Shown here: one piece after another, positions 23,855 to 37,434 of the stretch
Layout of the letters: every line of letters starts with the position of its first letter
Numbering within the stretch: the stretch's first letter is position 1
Assembly (NCBI RefSeq): GCF_000247815.1
Contig: NC_021674.1
Coordinates: 6,031,738-6,095,737, forward strand
Direction of reading: 5' to 3'
Origin: Ficedula albicollis
Taxonomy: Eukaryota; Chordata; Aves; Passeriformes; Muscicapidae
Length of the DNA: 64,000 bases
Program-made: the position numbers and the translations under genes
The notes under the pieces: model-generated
The model's input: only the letters and a program-made list of their open reading frames with translations
Database searches by the model: none
What the model was told of the DNA's origin: nothing

Positions 23855-25129
23855 GAAAGAGAATTGGCATTTTAAATATATGCCAAGGGCTGTCACTGTT
23901 TCTGGTACACAGGAGGAGCACAGAAGACAGGAAAAAATACAGCTTTTAGAAGTGATTAAATGTGGATGGAAAAATAAAAAAGCTTGATAGCAGCATGAAG
24001 TAGGATTAGAATAAACTCAGTGTATTTTAAGATAATTGGCTTTCTGTAAACCCAGGTATACCTTTTGTTTATGAAATATTTGAAACCCTATCTTAAACAG
24101 GGCTGTACTGTATGGTTTTGGAATAAAATAAAGGAAACTTCAAGGTGGGTTTTCTTTTGAGGGAGGGAAGGGCACTGAAACCTCTTGAGTATGACCTAAT
24201 ACGTGGCATATATTGACAAGGAAAGCACAGACTGATCTTTCTGTTTTATAGCAAATTATTTTCTTTATACACTTGAGTTGATAAAAATGCATTTTTCAGT
24301 CTAATTCAAAGAAGTGTTCATTAAGATGCCATATCCCCAGGCAGTAGATGGTGAGCATAACTGATGCTTCTTCTTTTTGGGCAGTATATTTTAGATAAGG
24401 AAATTGGGGTCGGGATAATGAACTGTTTTTTGCTTTTTTTAAAAGTCTGAACATTTTCAGCCTCTTTGTATACTTTGTATAAATGACATGCACGGAAATG
24501 CAAAATGTGAATCATTTTGTTTCGAAGAGGCAAAAAGAAAATGCATTCAGCTAATATGCAGGAATAAGATTTAATTGTAAAGTAATTCTTCATTTTGATG
24601 TGAATCTGGTGTAGAAAATACTCCACTGTACTCGGTTAACTGAGCAGAATTGATCCCTTGCAGAAGGGAAGCCACTTGCCTTCAGCCCAAATTAATAACC
24701 CGTCGGTAACAGCATTCCATGAATTAGTTAATTACATACACTCGTCCTCGCGTTTGCAACACTCGTTGCAACTTTGCCTGGATGTGCCAGGGTTGAGCTC
24801 AAACCCCTTTGTGGTCAGAGAGATTAAAATTGAGGCGACCTCAAAGAGCAGGACTGAGCCAGAAAGGCAGCTGTCTGTGCAAGAGCTGAGCTTTTATTCA
24901 CCAAGGGGATGAGCTTGGAAACTAAGCAAGAATTAAAAAAAAAAAAAAAGCAAGCAAGCAACCAAACCCCAAAATCAGAAAGCTGTGCCTGGGTGCTGTG
25001 AGCTATGGCAGATGCTGGCAAGCAGAACCACTACGTTGGGAAATGCAGGAATACTCGGGCTTTGCCTGACCAACTTAAGTTGCAGATCCTAATTGCGTTT
25101 AAGGAAAAGGGTTAAAACAAAAGATTCTG

Positions 25130-27930
<2,801 letters not shown>

Positions 27931-28880
27931 AGTCCTGAGGGATTTTCCCTAAAGTTTCTGCTCGTCAAACACAACCAGAAATTTATGGTAATTAAAGGGC
28001 AAACTAGAAAATATCTTCCCCAGGTGTTTTTTTGTAAAATCCAGTTTCCTTTACCCATAGCTTACAAGCACACAAGTAGTGTTAGTTTTGGCAGATGTGG
28101 CTGATGTTTCTATTATCTTGGCTTTTTAAAATTTTTCCGTCAAATGGGGTTTCTTTCCCTCCAGACAGCTGCTGCCTTCATGAGCATCCAGTTTTCTTCA
28201 TTAGCCGTGCACAAGTGATCTTGGCCACCTCATGCAGGGTTTTGACCAGCAGAGAGCCAATGTCTGGAGGAAGGCAGACTCCCAAAAACTGTCTCCGCTG
28301 ATCCCAGTTCTCCTCCAGTTGCACTTTTTGCTGGTATCAGAAGAATACAAGGCCAAGCTCCATTGATTTCAAAGAGGGCTTGACTTTTGTAAATCTTATG
28401 GAAACTACCACATAGATGCACCTTCTGTGTAAAGTTTGAATACTTCAATTGCTGTTGATATCTTTTGTCAAAAACAAAACCAGACAAACTTAAAAGTGTC
28501 AAACCTCATCCTTTTTCAAGAGGATTTTAATACATTTTTGAATGCTGGTTGATGGATTTGATGCTTAGATGTATGAAATGCTATATAGGTACTGTATTTA
28601 TTCTACTAATTAAAAAAAAAATCTGGATCGATTTCCCTTGATAAGGAAGGAAAAGGATTTTTTTGCTGTCACTTCAATTCTAACCTTTCCCTGAGGAATG
28701 TTAAAACTAATAATAAATTGACTTCAGGTTAGGGTGCAATTGTCTGTATTGATAGTCCTGGCAGTGAGCTGTGCCCTAACCAGCTCAGAATAATCAACTT
28801 TATTGCATGTACATCTTAATGCACATCTAGCACATTGCAGGCATGTGGATACATATGTACATGTATTATATGAACAGTGG

Positions 28881-28995
28881 TACGTCAGGTACTACAGCAT
28901 GCCCGCGTCTCATCCTGTGGGACAGAAGAATGGGCTGATACATCAGGTACTACAGCATGCCCACGTCTCATCCTGTGGGACAGAAGAATGGGCTG
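28881..28995. repeat. Tandem repeat D: two copies of a 58-base unit
   Basis: Copies 28881-28938 and 28939-28995 share TCAGGTACTACAGCATGCCC and CTCATCCTGTGGGACAGAAG with only a couple of substitutions (CCGCG versus CCACG; TACG versus TACA). Non-coding. Confidence 0.9.
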
Positions 28996-31210
28996 TGCAA
29001 ATGCCAAGAGTTTGTAAATGCCGTAGCTATACTGTCGATTTATTTTTTTTTAAACTGAGATTCTTTAAAGATTATAGTAGTATTTTCCAAACACGTTGTG
29101 TATTTGGTATTTCTCATGCCTGACTTAGCTGCATTAGTTAACAGATTCCAGGGTTATGTTGCTGTGCCGTGTTGCTAAGCCTTAACACAGATCTGTGGGA
29201 TGCTTTTAAAAGATGTATATGGTACTCATCCAGCTATCTCTCAGCTTGATTCCAAGGCTGGCCCAGTGCTTATGGCACTGGTTAGAAATTACAGTACATC
29301 TTCCTAGAGAATTCCAAAGGGCATATGAAAAATAATTAGATTTTACCAGGTCACAGCTGCTCTGGAGTACTGAAAGGTCTTTAATGTGCTGTTGCAAGCA
29401 GATTTTTGACTGTATTCTTTAATGTAAACTCCATAAATATACTTCTTAAGAACGTGGGTAGCCTTTAAAATACTCTCCACAAAAATCCTCTTGTACATGG
29501 AGATCTTGACCAGGTTCTCCATCTTTTTCTTAAAATGTAGGAATTCAATGTGTCTTCAATTCCAGGAGAACAAAGAAGTTCTGTTAATAGGGATGGAGTT
29601 ACTCCTATGTTGGGACTAAAGATATGAATATTTAACACAGGCGTGCCAAAGCCTAGGAATATAATGAGATATTTTAATTGAAATTTTAAGTTAAAATAGT
29701 GTTTTACCTTTATTTTGTTTATAGAATTAATTAATGCTCATGACACTGAGATTACAGTTCTTGTCAGACCTACAGGGAAATTACCTTTCGGAAGACACGG
29801 TAATCTTGTTAATGCTTCCTGGGCTGAGAGGGTTTAAAAGGTGTCGGGTGGGAAATTCAGAGTACTTACACTTCATAATGCGTTTCACAGAATCTTACTG
29901 CAAGTTTATAACGTGCTATTAGGTCAATGTGTAATGATGATGCCTTTTTTTTTTTTTTTTTTTTTTTCCCCGGGGGTATTTATTTCTATTTGCTGATAAG
30001 AAGATAAAGTTTCCAGCGAGCAGGGTGCTTCCCCTGCCCTGCAGGAGGGCAGCCTGGCCAGGCTGGAGCAGCTCCAGGATAGGGCAGGGAGAATGACTCT
30101 CCCTGTGACTTGACAGGCTTTTTGGATATACTTTGTCCTGCTGTAGATCAGGTTCCAGTCATATACATTTCCAGTCAGGACATTTATGAAATATTGAGAA
30201 ACCAAGCACCTTGACTGGGAAGTGAAATTGAATCTGAGATCACTCATCCTCAGTGAAGGAGAGGGCTGGCTGTCTTCAAGAATCAAAAGTGAACCCTTGC
30301 TTCGTTGAGCATCTCAAGGACAGATTTCTGTCAGATAAAGCTGAGAGTATAGTTTGATATTCAATGGAATAAGCTGAAATGAATGTTAGTGGGTTTTAGC
30401 TTCAGGCTTTTATGAGGTTATATTGATTTTCCAAAGCAAGCTGTCCCAAATCCAAGTTAGGCATAGGCTGATTTGTAGAGACATGTAAGTGTATAGACAT
30501 GTAAGGAAAGAGGACACTATGATATATGAACTTCAGTATGATACATGTTCTGTAAGATTTCCTGATATTCAATAAGTCGAGTTTCTCACTAAATACATAT
30601 TACATTTTGTATTAAGCTTTTGTCTTTAAATGATCAGAACCATTTTAGAATTAGAATCCAGGTTTGGATATATTCCTTCCAAGTACAAACGTCTGTCAAA
30701 TTCAGCTTTCAGCATTGTGTATGTATATAGAGTACCTGGTTAAAGTTTGTACAGCAGTTCTGTATCAAATGCAACAAAAATGGGAGTGTAATCAGGCAAG
30801 ACACTCCACAGGAGAGCTAGAAAGGTATGAAGAGTCCAAAACTAAATGCTCGTTTAAAATTAGGTTGTCTCAAGTGTGCTTCTTTTCCCTGCCAGAGGAA
30901 TGTGAAAGATAATGGTTGTAATTGTGGTTATTTTGTCTCTCTGTAAAGGCCAGGAGGTTAGACCACTGCACCTGTATTTTCTGCCATTCCTCCCTTTTCT
31001 CTCCATGTTTTTTCCCCTTTCTTCTTTCCAGCTCTCCTAAACAGCCCCAGGGAAATGCCCTGTCAACTCAGAAACACCAGTGATGCAATCACATCTGTAT
31101 TTTCCCTCAGGCAAATAAACAACTTTGCTTGTGAGATCATGTGCTATGGATAGCAAAATCAAATAACTTAATAGGGTACTTGAAATTGCAAAGCCTTTGA
31201 GTAAGGTATT

Positions 31211-31316
31211 TATTTTTTATTATTTACAGGACATACTGCAATGGGTATAGAAAGATGACTACATGAAGTCCATTCCAGGAAAGTTTGCTCCTGATACCTG
31301 AAGCTGATATTTGTAT
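31211..31316. repeat. Left copy of a 106-base sequence abutting the N gap
   Basis: It starts TATTTTTTATTATTTACAGG and ends at the first N. About 105 bases match 31533-31637 with four substitutions (about 4%). Confidence 0.9.
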
Positions 31317-31532
31317 NNNNNNNNNNNNNNNNNNNNNNNNNNNNNNNNNNNNNNNNNNNNNNNNNNNNNNNNNNNNNNNNNNNNNNNNNNNNNNNNNNNN
31401 NNNNNNNNNNNNNNNNNNNNNNNNNNNNNNNNNNNNNNNNNNNNNNNNNNNNNNNNNNNNNNNNNNNNNNNNNNNNNNNNNNNNNNNNNNNNNNNNNNNN
31501 NNNNNNNNNNNNNNNNNNNNNNNNNNNNNNNN
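31317..31532. other. Assembly gap (216 Ns)
   Basis: A run of 216 undetermined bases. It is bounded on both sides by the same sequence of about 106 bases, so it is either an unresolved tandem array (216 is close to two more units) or a false join of overlapping contig ends. Confidence 0.99.
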
Positions 31533-31637
31533 TATTTTTTATTATTTACAGGACATACTGCTATGGGTATAGAAAGATGACTACATAAAGTCCATTCCAG
31601 GACAGTTTGCTCCTAATACCTGAAGCTGATATTTGTA
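31533..31637. repeat. Right copy of the 106-base gap-flanking sequence
   Basis: It begins at the first base after the gap and repeats 31211-31316 with four substitutions, then continues into unique sequence at about 31638. Confidence 0.9.
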
Positions 31638-34600
31638 CTTTAAAAGCAATTTCTTCTATTGGTTAGATGTCAAACCAAGAAGCCACCATGACAAGATTTT
31701 TAGGAGAAACAGTGCTAACTCCTTCACAGATACGAAGAACGTGGAGTTTTTCCTTGCTTACTTGACAAAGTAAGCGATGCTGTCAGAACAGAATAGACTT
31801 TCCTTTAGCTTGATGTGACTTTGAAAGTGTGTTAAAGGGAGGAAAAATAGTATTCCTCCAAAACAACCTTGAAGACTTTAACTGAGATTGTTAGTAATGT
31901 CTAGTGTGTGTGAGGAAGAATCCTGTGAAGGAAAAAACCTGCTGTTCTGCCCTCAGGGTAGTTATGCATTTGCAAATTCACATTTTTATGGATGAGGCCT
32001 ATACTGAGCTGAACAAAAGTGGTAAATGCATTTTTACACCTGCCTCTCTAAAAAGAGTTCCAGTAGTACAGAAATAGATTAAAAAAACAAAAACCAAAAA
32101 AACCCTAAAAAACAACCTGAAACCTTCTGAGATGGCAGGAAAAAAAAACTGGTGCAGTTTTGGTCTTGGGCTCTTTCTTGGAGCTTTGTTTGCTGCTTAT
32201 GCAACAGTTGCCCAGAGCCAGACTTTGAGGATGGAGAAATATGCAAGGCAGGGGTGATTTGGGGCTTGCTAAGAAGGGGCTTGTGGTGGATGACTCCTTT
32301 CTGTCCATGTTCCTGTTTTGCCTGTTAATGTTGGAACTCATTGCTGCTCCTGCTGTTGCCTGTTTAGATACTGGTCAAACAATCAGTTGAGCTAAGTTCA
32401 TGTTTCTTGTTGTATTTTCATGTGCAGCTTTCATAAATCTCAGTTCTTCTTCGGTTTATTCTGAAAGCTTGAAAGTCACATGCTTTCTCTCAAGTCTTTG
32501 TGCAGACCATGAAAATAGTTCGTCTGGTCCTTTCTCTTTGTTTTTACTTCCTGATAGCCCCAGAGGATTTTCCGCCCTTGTCTTTCCTCTCCCTGTACTC
32601 AGCCTCTCTCTGCCAGGCTTTCCGCATTCGCCCTGCCTCTTGCCCAGCTCCTCTCCTCCTCCCCCAGTGCCCAACAGTTGTTTCTCCACACATCAACCCA
32701 CATGGGAGCATTCACATTCCAGCTTTTTGTGCATTGATCTTATGCCGAGAGAAGCTGCTTCTGCTGAACTTTTTTCTCTCCCTCATTGTCCTTCTTTGGC
32801 CCCTTTTGCATGTTAGAGAGTTTCCTATTTTCTTTCCTCCTCCTATTAGTTGAGCTGTTTCACTTAGGTCTAATCTGGTAAAATTACAGTGGCCAAGTTT
32901 TCTGCACTTGTATAATGTATGAGTTCTCCCATTTGAATATTTAGCATTCTCAGTAAACACAAAGCAAGTGTATGGGGATACAGTGCTGCTGAAGGCATTA
33001 GGTGGTGATCTGTAATCTCTACAAAAATGTACACCCCCTGCTTTGCAGGCAAATCAAATCAAAGCATTAGCACACTATTTTGGCCAAATGTATCATCCTA
33101 GTTGTTTGTGTCTAGTCTGTGCTAACATCTAGCAGTGAGCCGGAGTCTGTGCATTTGCTGATTTGCTTGTGTAATACCTGGGTTTGAAATTACGAAAGAC
33201 TGTGCCAGTGTTGAATATATGAATAACTCAAAAGTGTTTATTCTCAGGAAGGACTAAGTTTACATTGTCTGAACGGATTTATTTAGTCATGAGCAGGGGT
33301 TATTATTCTGTCTTCTTCTGTTCAGCAAGAGAGGCTGTTTCAGGAATAGCTTTGCACAGCAGCAGTTAATGGGGTTGGCAGAAAGTTATGGGTTGATATG
33401 GTCATTAAAAGTGTGTTAACAGGAATTTTGAAATTTCCCTGGCCATGAGAAATGTAGTTACATTTGATGAGATTCTGACTCAGGAAAGGGACACACATGC
33501 ATAAATTTTATCTTAGTTAAGAAGACAAGTAAGTTTTGTACAAGGCTCAACCCCACCAGCACCATCTGCGTGAATTGGTGTGGGCGCTGGTGTGTTTTCA
33601 GCATCTGCTGGCTGAATGTGCTGTGGAAGGATCCTTGAAGCTAAACAAAAAAAAAAAAATAGTTGTAAGGCATATGTGTGTGTTCTTTCACATTTCCTTT
33701 CCTAGTAGTACATTATTAATGGTGATTTTACTTTTTAACCGTGAAATTTTGTTTAGAATTTGCCTCAAATGTAAAGGAAATCTCGTTCCTAAAGCACTGG
33801 CATGCTCTGCAGAGGCATCCTACTTCCTCTGAGTCTCAGAAGCACATTCAAGTTGGAGGGTTTCCCAGGTATTCCTAGAGCAATCCCTCTTCAGTCTTAA
33901 CCCAGTTCCAGCGCCTAGAATGACTAGGGACACTGAAGAGTGAGAGAAGCTCTCCCCCACCAGGTGTCTGCCCAGAACTTGCTGGTAAGCAGGGAGGGGA
34001 GGAGAAGACCTGAGACCTGGGGATGACTTTGAGCAGGTGATGGACATGCATTATTTAGTGGGTATGACTTGCTGCTACTGAGGATGAAGTTCACTGAAGT
34101 GGTAAGAGGCTGGATTTTCATGGGACTTGGGATCTGAAATTCATTTTAAGCTTCGTATCTGGAGCAGTGTTCCTCATTTTCTTTTTTTCTTCTTTTTTTT
34201 TTTCCCCTTCCTTAGTCCATCTTTAATCTCCTTCCTCAAAGGTTTTGTTCTTTGGCCTTTGGTGAACACACACTAATGCTGCTGCCAGTTCCAAGGCCTT
34301 GGGGTAAGTGCTGGGAGTCCTAAAGAGAAGTAACCTGTAGGAACCCATAAGAGACTTTTGGCTCTGTGACTCAGGAAAAGAAAGGCATTTTGGCTGACCC
34401 CGGGAAGGATGTGGCTGTGCGTGATGTGCAGCACGTAAGAGAGTTGATTTGCCTGAGAAGGTGACAAGAGCAGCTTTGTTAGTGAAGAACAGAGTCCGAC
34501 TCTTTCTTTGAGTTCCTTGTTTCTTCTCTCACCTTACAAGAGAACCAAACTGCATTTCACATGCAGAGCTGGGTGTGTTTTTGTCTCCCCTAAGAGTGGT

Positions 34601-35589
34601 CTACACTGTAGTAGCTTTGTATCCAGTTCATTGGTGGGGAAAAAGATTTTCAAAGCTGCTTTATCGTCACTCTTCCACCTGCTTCTCCACCCTAAGCCCC
34701 ACCTCTCTTCACTGAAGGTTTGTGGCATTGCCAGAGGCTTCGTCTCTGTACCCTTTTGTAAAAAATGTCAAAGGCAGGCCTAGCTCTGCCAGAACAGCAG
34801 TTTAAGCACAGGCGCCTGTAGCACAGTCATTAGAGTGTAAGTGATGCCATGGGATAGAGAGATCAGTGATATACACCCTTGAGTGGTTTGGCTTTTCATT
34901 TCTTTGCTTGGTACTCTAGATGGGTTTTAAAACCAGAATATAAATCTATTTCTAATCTTCAGGTGTTTTGACAAAAACTCGGAGGTGCAAAACTCAGTTT
35001 TGCACATTGCTGTGAAAGCAAAATCTGTGTGGTGGTATTGACAGGGCTAGCAGGACCCATGATCTGAATTAAATATGATATGTCTGTAGTCCTAATTAAA
35101 GCATTACTTGATCTCTCTCCACATAAGCAGGCTTTCAGATACAGTAGAATGTGTGAGAACTATTTAATTACCACTTATTGACAAAGAAAAAATAAAATCT
35201 TCATCTGAATGAGAGAAGCAGACAGAGTCCCTCATTAAAACTGGAGTAGTTCTTGACCTTAGCAGTGATTCTTTAAAATCATGCATTTCTCAAACCACCA
35301 GCAGCCCAAACTAGCACATCATTTATAGACTTTGTTCACCTGATATGTACCTCAGCGTATCTTCACGTAGACTAAAAACCATGCAAGATGCTTGTTACAA
35401 TAGCAATATAGTTTTGTACATAAAACCTCAAACCTTTTACAAATAAATTGACCATAATACCTCCTGAGATGCAAAGCATGATTTTTGAAGGTGATGCTTG
35501 AAACATCTGCTTTTGTAGTTATTATGCACTGAAACCAGAAGTTTGCCTTGCAAATGCCAGCAGATGCAACACCCAAACTCCAAGAGAAG

Positions 35590-35880
35590 CTCAGGAAGAG
35601 CTGTTAACAGCTGCACTGGGAAATTACCTTCATATTTAAATATGAATGCATCTAAAAATAGCCCCAGAGAGAAATGAAAACTCCATTTGTTGTTAGCCTG
35701 CCTAGTATTTGTCTTTATTTCTAGTTGATGTTATTTCACGTTATTTTTCGTGGATATAACAAAGCCTATTTCATTTCTTCTTGATCATTTTCCCAGGGGT
35801 TGTAGAGAGGTTCTGATTGCAATTGTAAATTCTTTAGCGAGTAAGTCGTGATTGCTATGGATTGTTCAGCCACAATCATT
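35590..35880. promoter_or_regulatory. Possible enhancer: palindromes plus a perfect MEF2-type site
   Basis: AGCTGTTAACAGCT (35599-35612) is a 14-base perfect palindrome, TTCATATTTAAATATGAA (35629-35646) an 18-base perfect palindrome, and CTAAAAATAG (35652-35661) matches the MEF2 consensus exactly. Further on, GGATTGTTCAGCCACAATCA contains opposed ATTGT-type (SOX-like) cores. The density of motifs within 70 bases is unusual for this window. Confidence 0.3.
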
Positions 35881-37142
35881 TTGTGCTGTGCCGGGTCAGC
35901 TCTGTGCTCTCTGTGCTCTGTGCACACAGCAGAGCCTAGAAGCACATAACAGAAGGGATTCAGGTTATTGAGTTCAGGTCCTCAATACTGCAGGCAAGAG
36001 CATCTAAAAATGGGTTTGCGGAATGCATCTGGTTGGCTGCTGCTGCAGAGGGCAGCCCCATCTCCGCTTCTGCATCAGCTTGTGTTTGGCCAGGCCTTTA
36101 GTTAGCCCAGCTGCCAAAAATTCAGACTTCCTCCCAGAATGAAATACGTTTTGCTGGTGCTGCTTTTCCATGCAGCCCGTGATGATGCCAGACAAGTGCT
36201 GTGGGACCATCCTGTTCCACTGCACCCTTGGGTGTTGGGTCCGGCGTGCTGCACTGTGGAGCTGAAGTTGGCTTTTGTGGTCAGCTTTAACTGTACTGCA
36301 GGTATGCTTTTCAGAGAGGTGAAAAGTCAAGTTTTAAGCCTCGTTAGGTGCTCTGTTTAGTCTCCATGGATTTCATGGAAACTTTCCGTGTATGTGTGCA
36401 TGGAACAGTTTCAAGTCAAATCCATCCACTCGAAGAGCAGATGAGCCGGCTCTGAATGACAGCCAGTCACGCTGCACGTCACAAATTGCTGCTGGCTCAC
36501 TTTCACTTATTTGTTTATTTACTTCACCGTTCTCAGCTGCCTGCAAAACAACTGCAAAGCCCTGCTGCTTGCTAGTTATGGTTTTCCACCCACCGTCACT
36601 GTTCAAAACTGACTTCAGTGCTGCATCTGTGAACTTCTGCCTTAGAGGTCTCGTACAGACTTGTTCCTAGTAAGCGTACGAGTCTGGCATATGCAGCTGT
36701 CAAATTTCTTACGGTTTATGTCGCCTGTCATATTACTACAAAAACATTTTTCTTCTTTGCTTTTCAGTTTCTGAAACTAAAAAAAAAATACTCATCTCTT
36801 TTCGTAACCTGTAATTCTAGTATTTTTAATAACAATAGATGCCATAACATTCTGGGGCTGTTACTGTGGAATTACTTTGTTGTTTTCCCGATGGTCTAAG
36901 GATTTTAATATGTTGGCCAAATGCCTCATTGAAAGGATTGTGGTATTGGCATGGAAACTGGCACTTTCATCAAATTGTGTGGCAGCTGTTCATTTTGTCG
37001 TGACTGTAGCAACCCTTTGCTCTCGCAATGTGGTGCTTGTGTTACTTTAGGTTTCAAGTAGAAACAGTCTCATGTAACTATTGATGAAATGTGCAGTGCT
37101 TATTCTGGGAGTCCCTGAGCAGTGGGTGCTGCCAAAGACAGG

Positions 37143-37434
37143 GCAGGATCTCTTCAGTCTTGTGACCAGTGGCTCGAGGAAATGGAATGAAGCTGAGTTA
37201 GGGGAGGTTTAGGTTGAATATCAGAAGGGGTTTTTTACCCACAGGATGGGTGTGTACTGAGCAGACTCCCCAGGGAAGTGGTCACAGCACCAAGTCTGAC
37301 AGCTCCAGGAGCATTTGGGCAATGCTCTCAGGCACATGGTGAGATTCTTGGGATATGCTGTGCAGGGCCAGCAGTTGGACTCAATGATCCTGATGGATCC
37401 CTTCCACCTCAATATATTCTGTGATTCTATGATT
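37143..37434 (+). mobile_element. CR1 LINE 3' end (about 290 bases)
   Basis: CR1 landmarks in order: CAGTCTTGTGACCAGTGGCT, AGGGGAGGTTTAGGTTGAAT, TCCCCAGGGAAGTGGTCACA, AATGCTCTCAGGCACATGGT, and the terminal TCTGTGATTCTATGATT. The 3' terminus is at the right, so the element is on the plus strand. It is 5'-truncated and cannot encode protein. Confidence 0.95.

Larger units (their letters stand above)
27931..37142. other. Non-coding DNA upstream of FLRT3
   Basis: No supported gene. It contains T23 at 29945-29967, repeat D, the N gap with its flanking copies, a pyrimidine-rich stretch at about 32510-32850, and the palindrome/MEF2 cluster at 35.6 kb. Confidence 0.5.
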
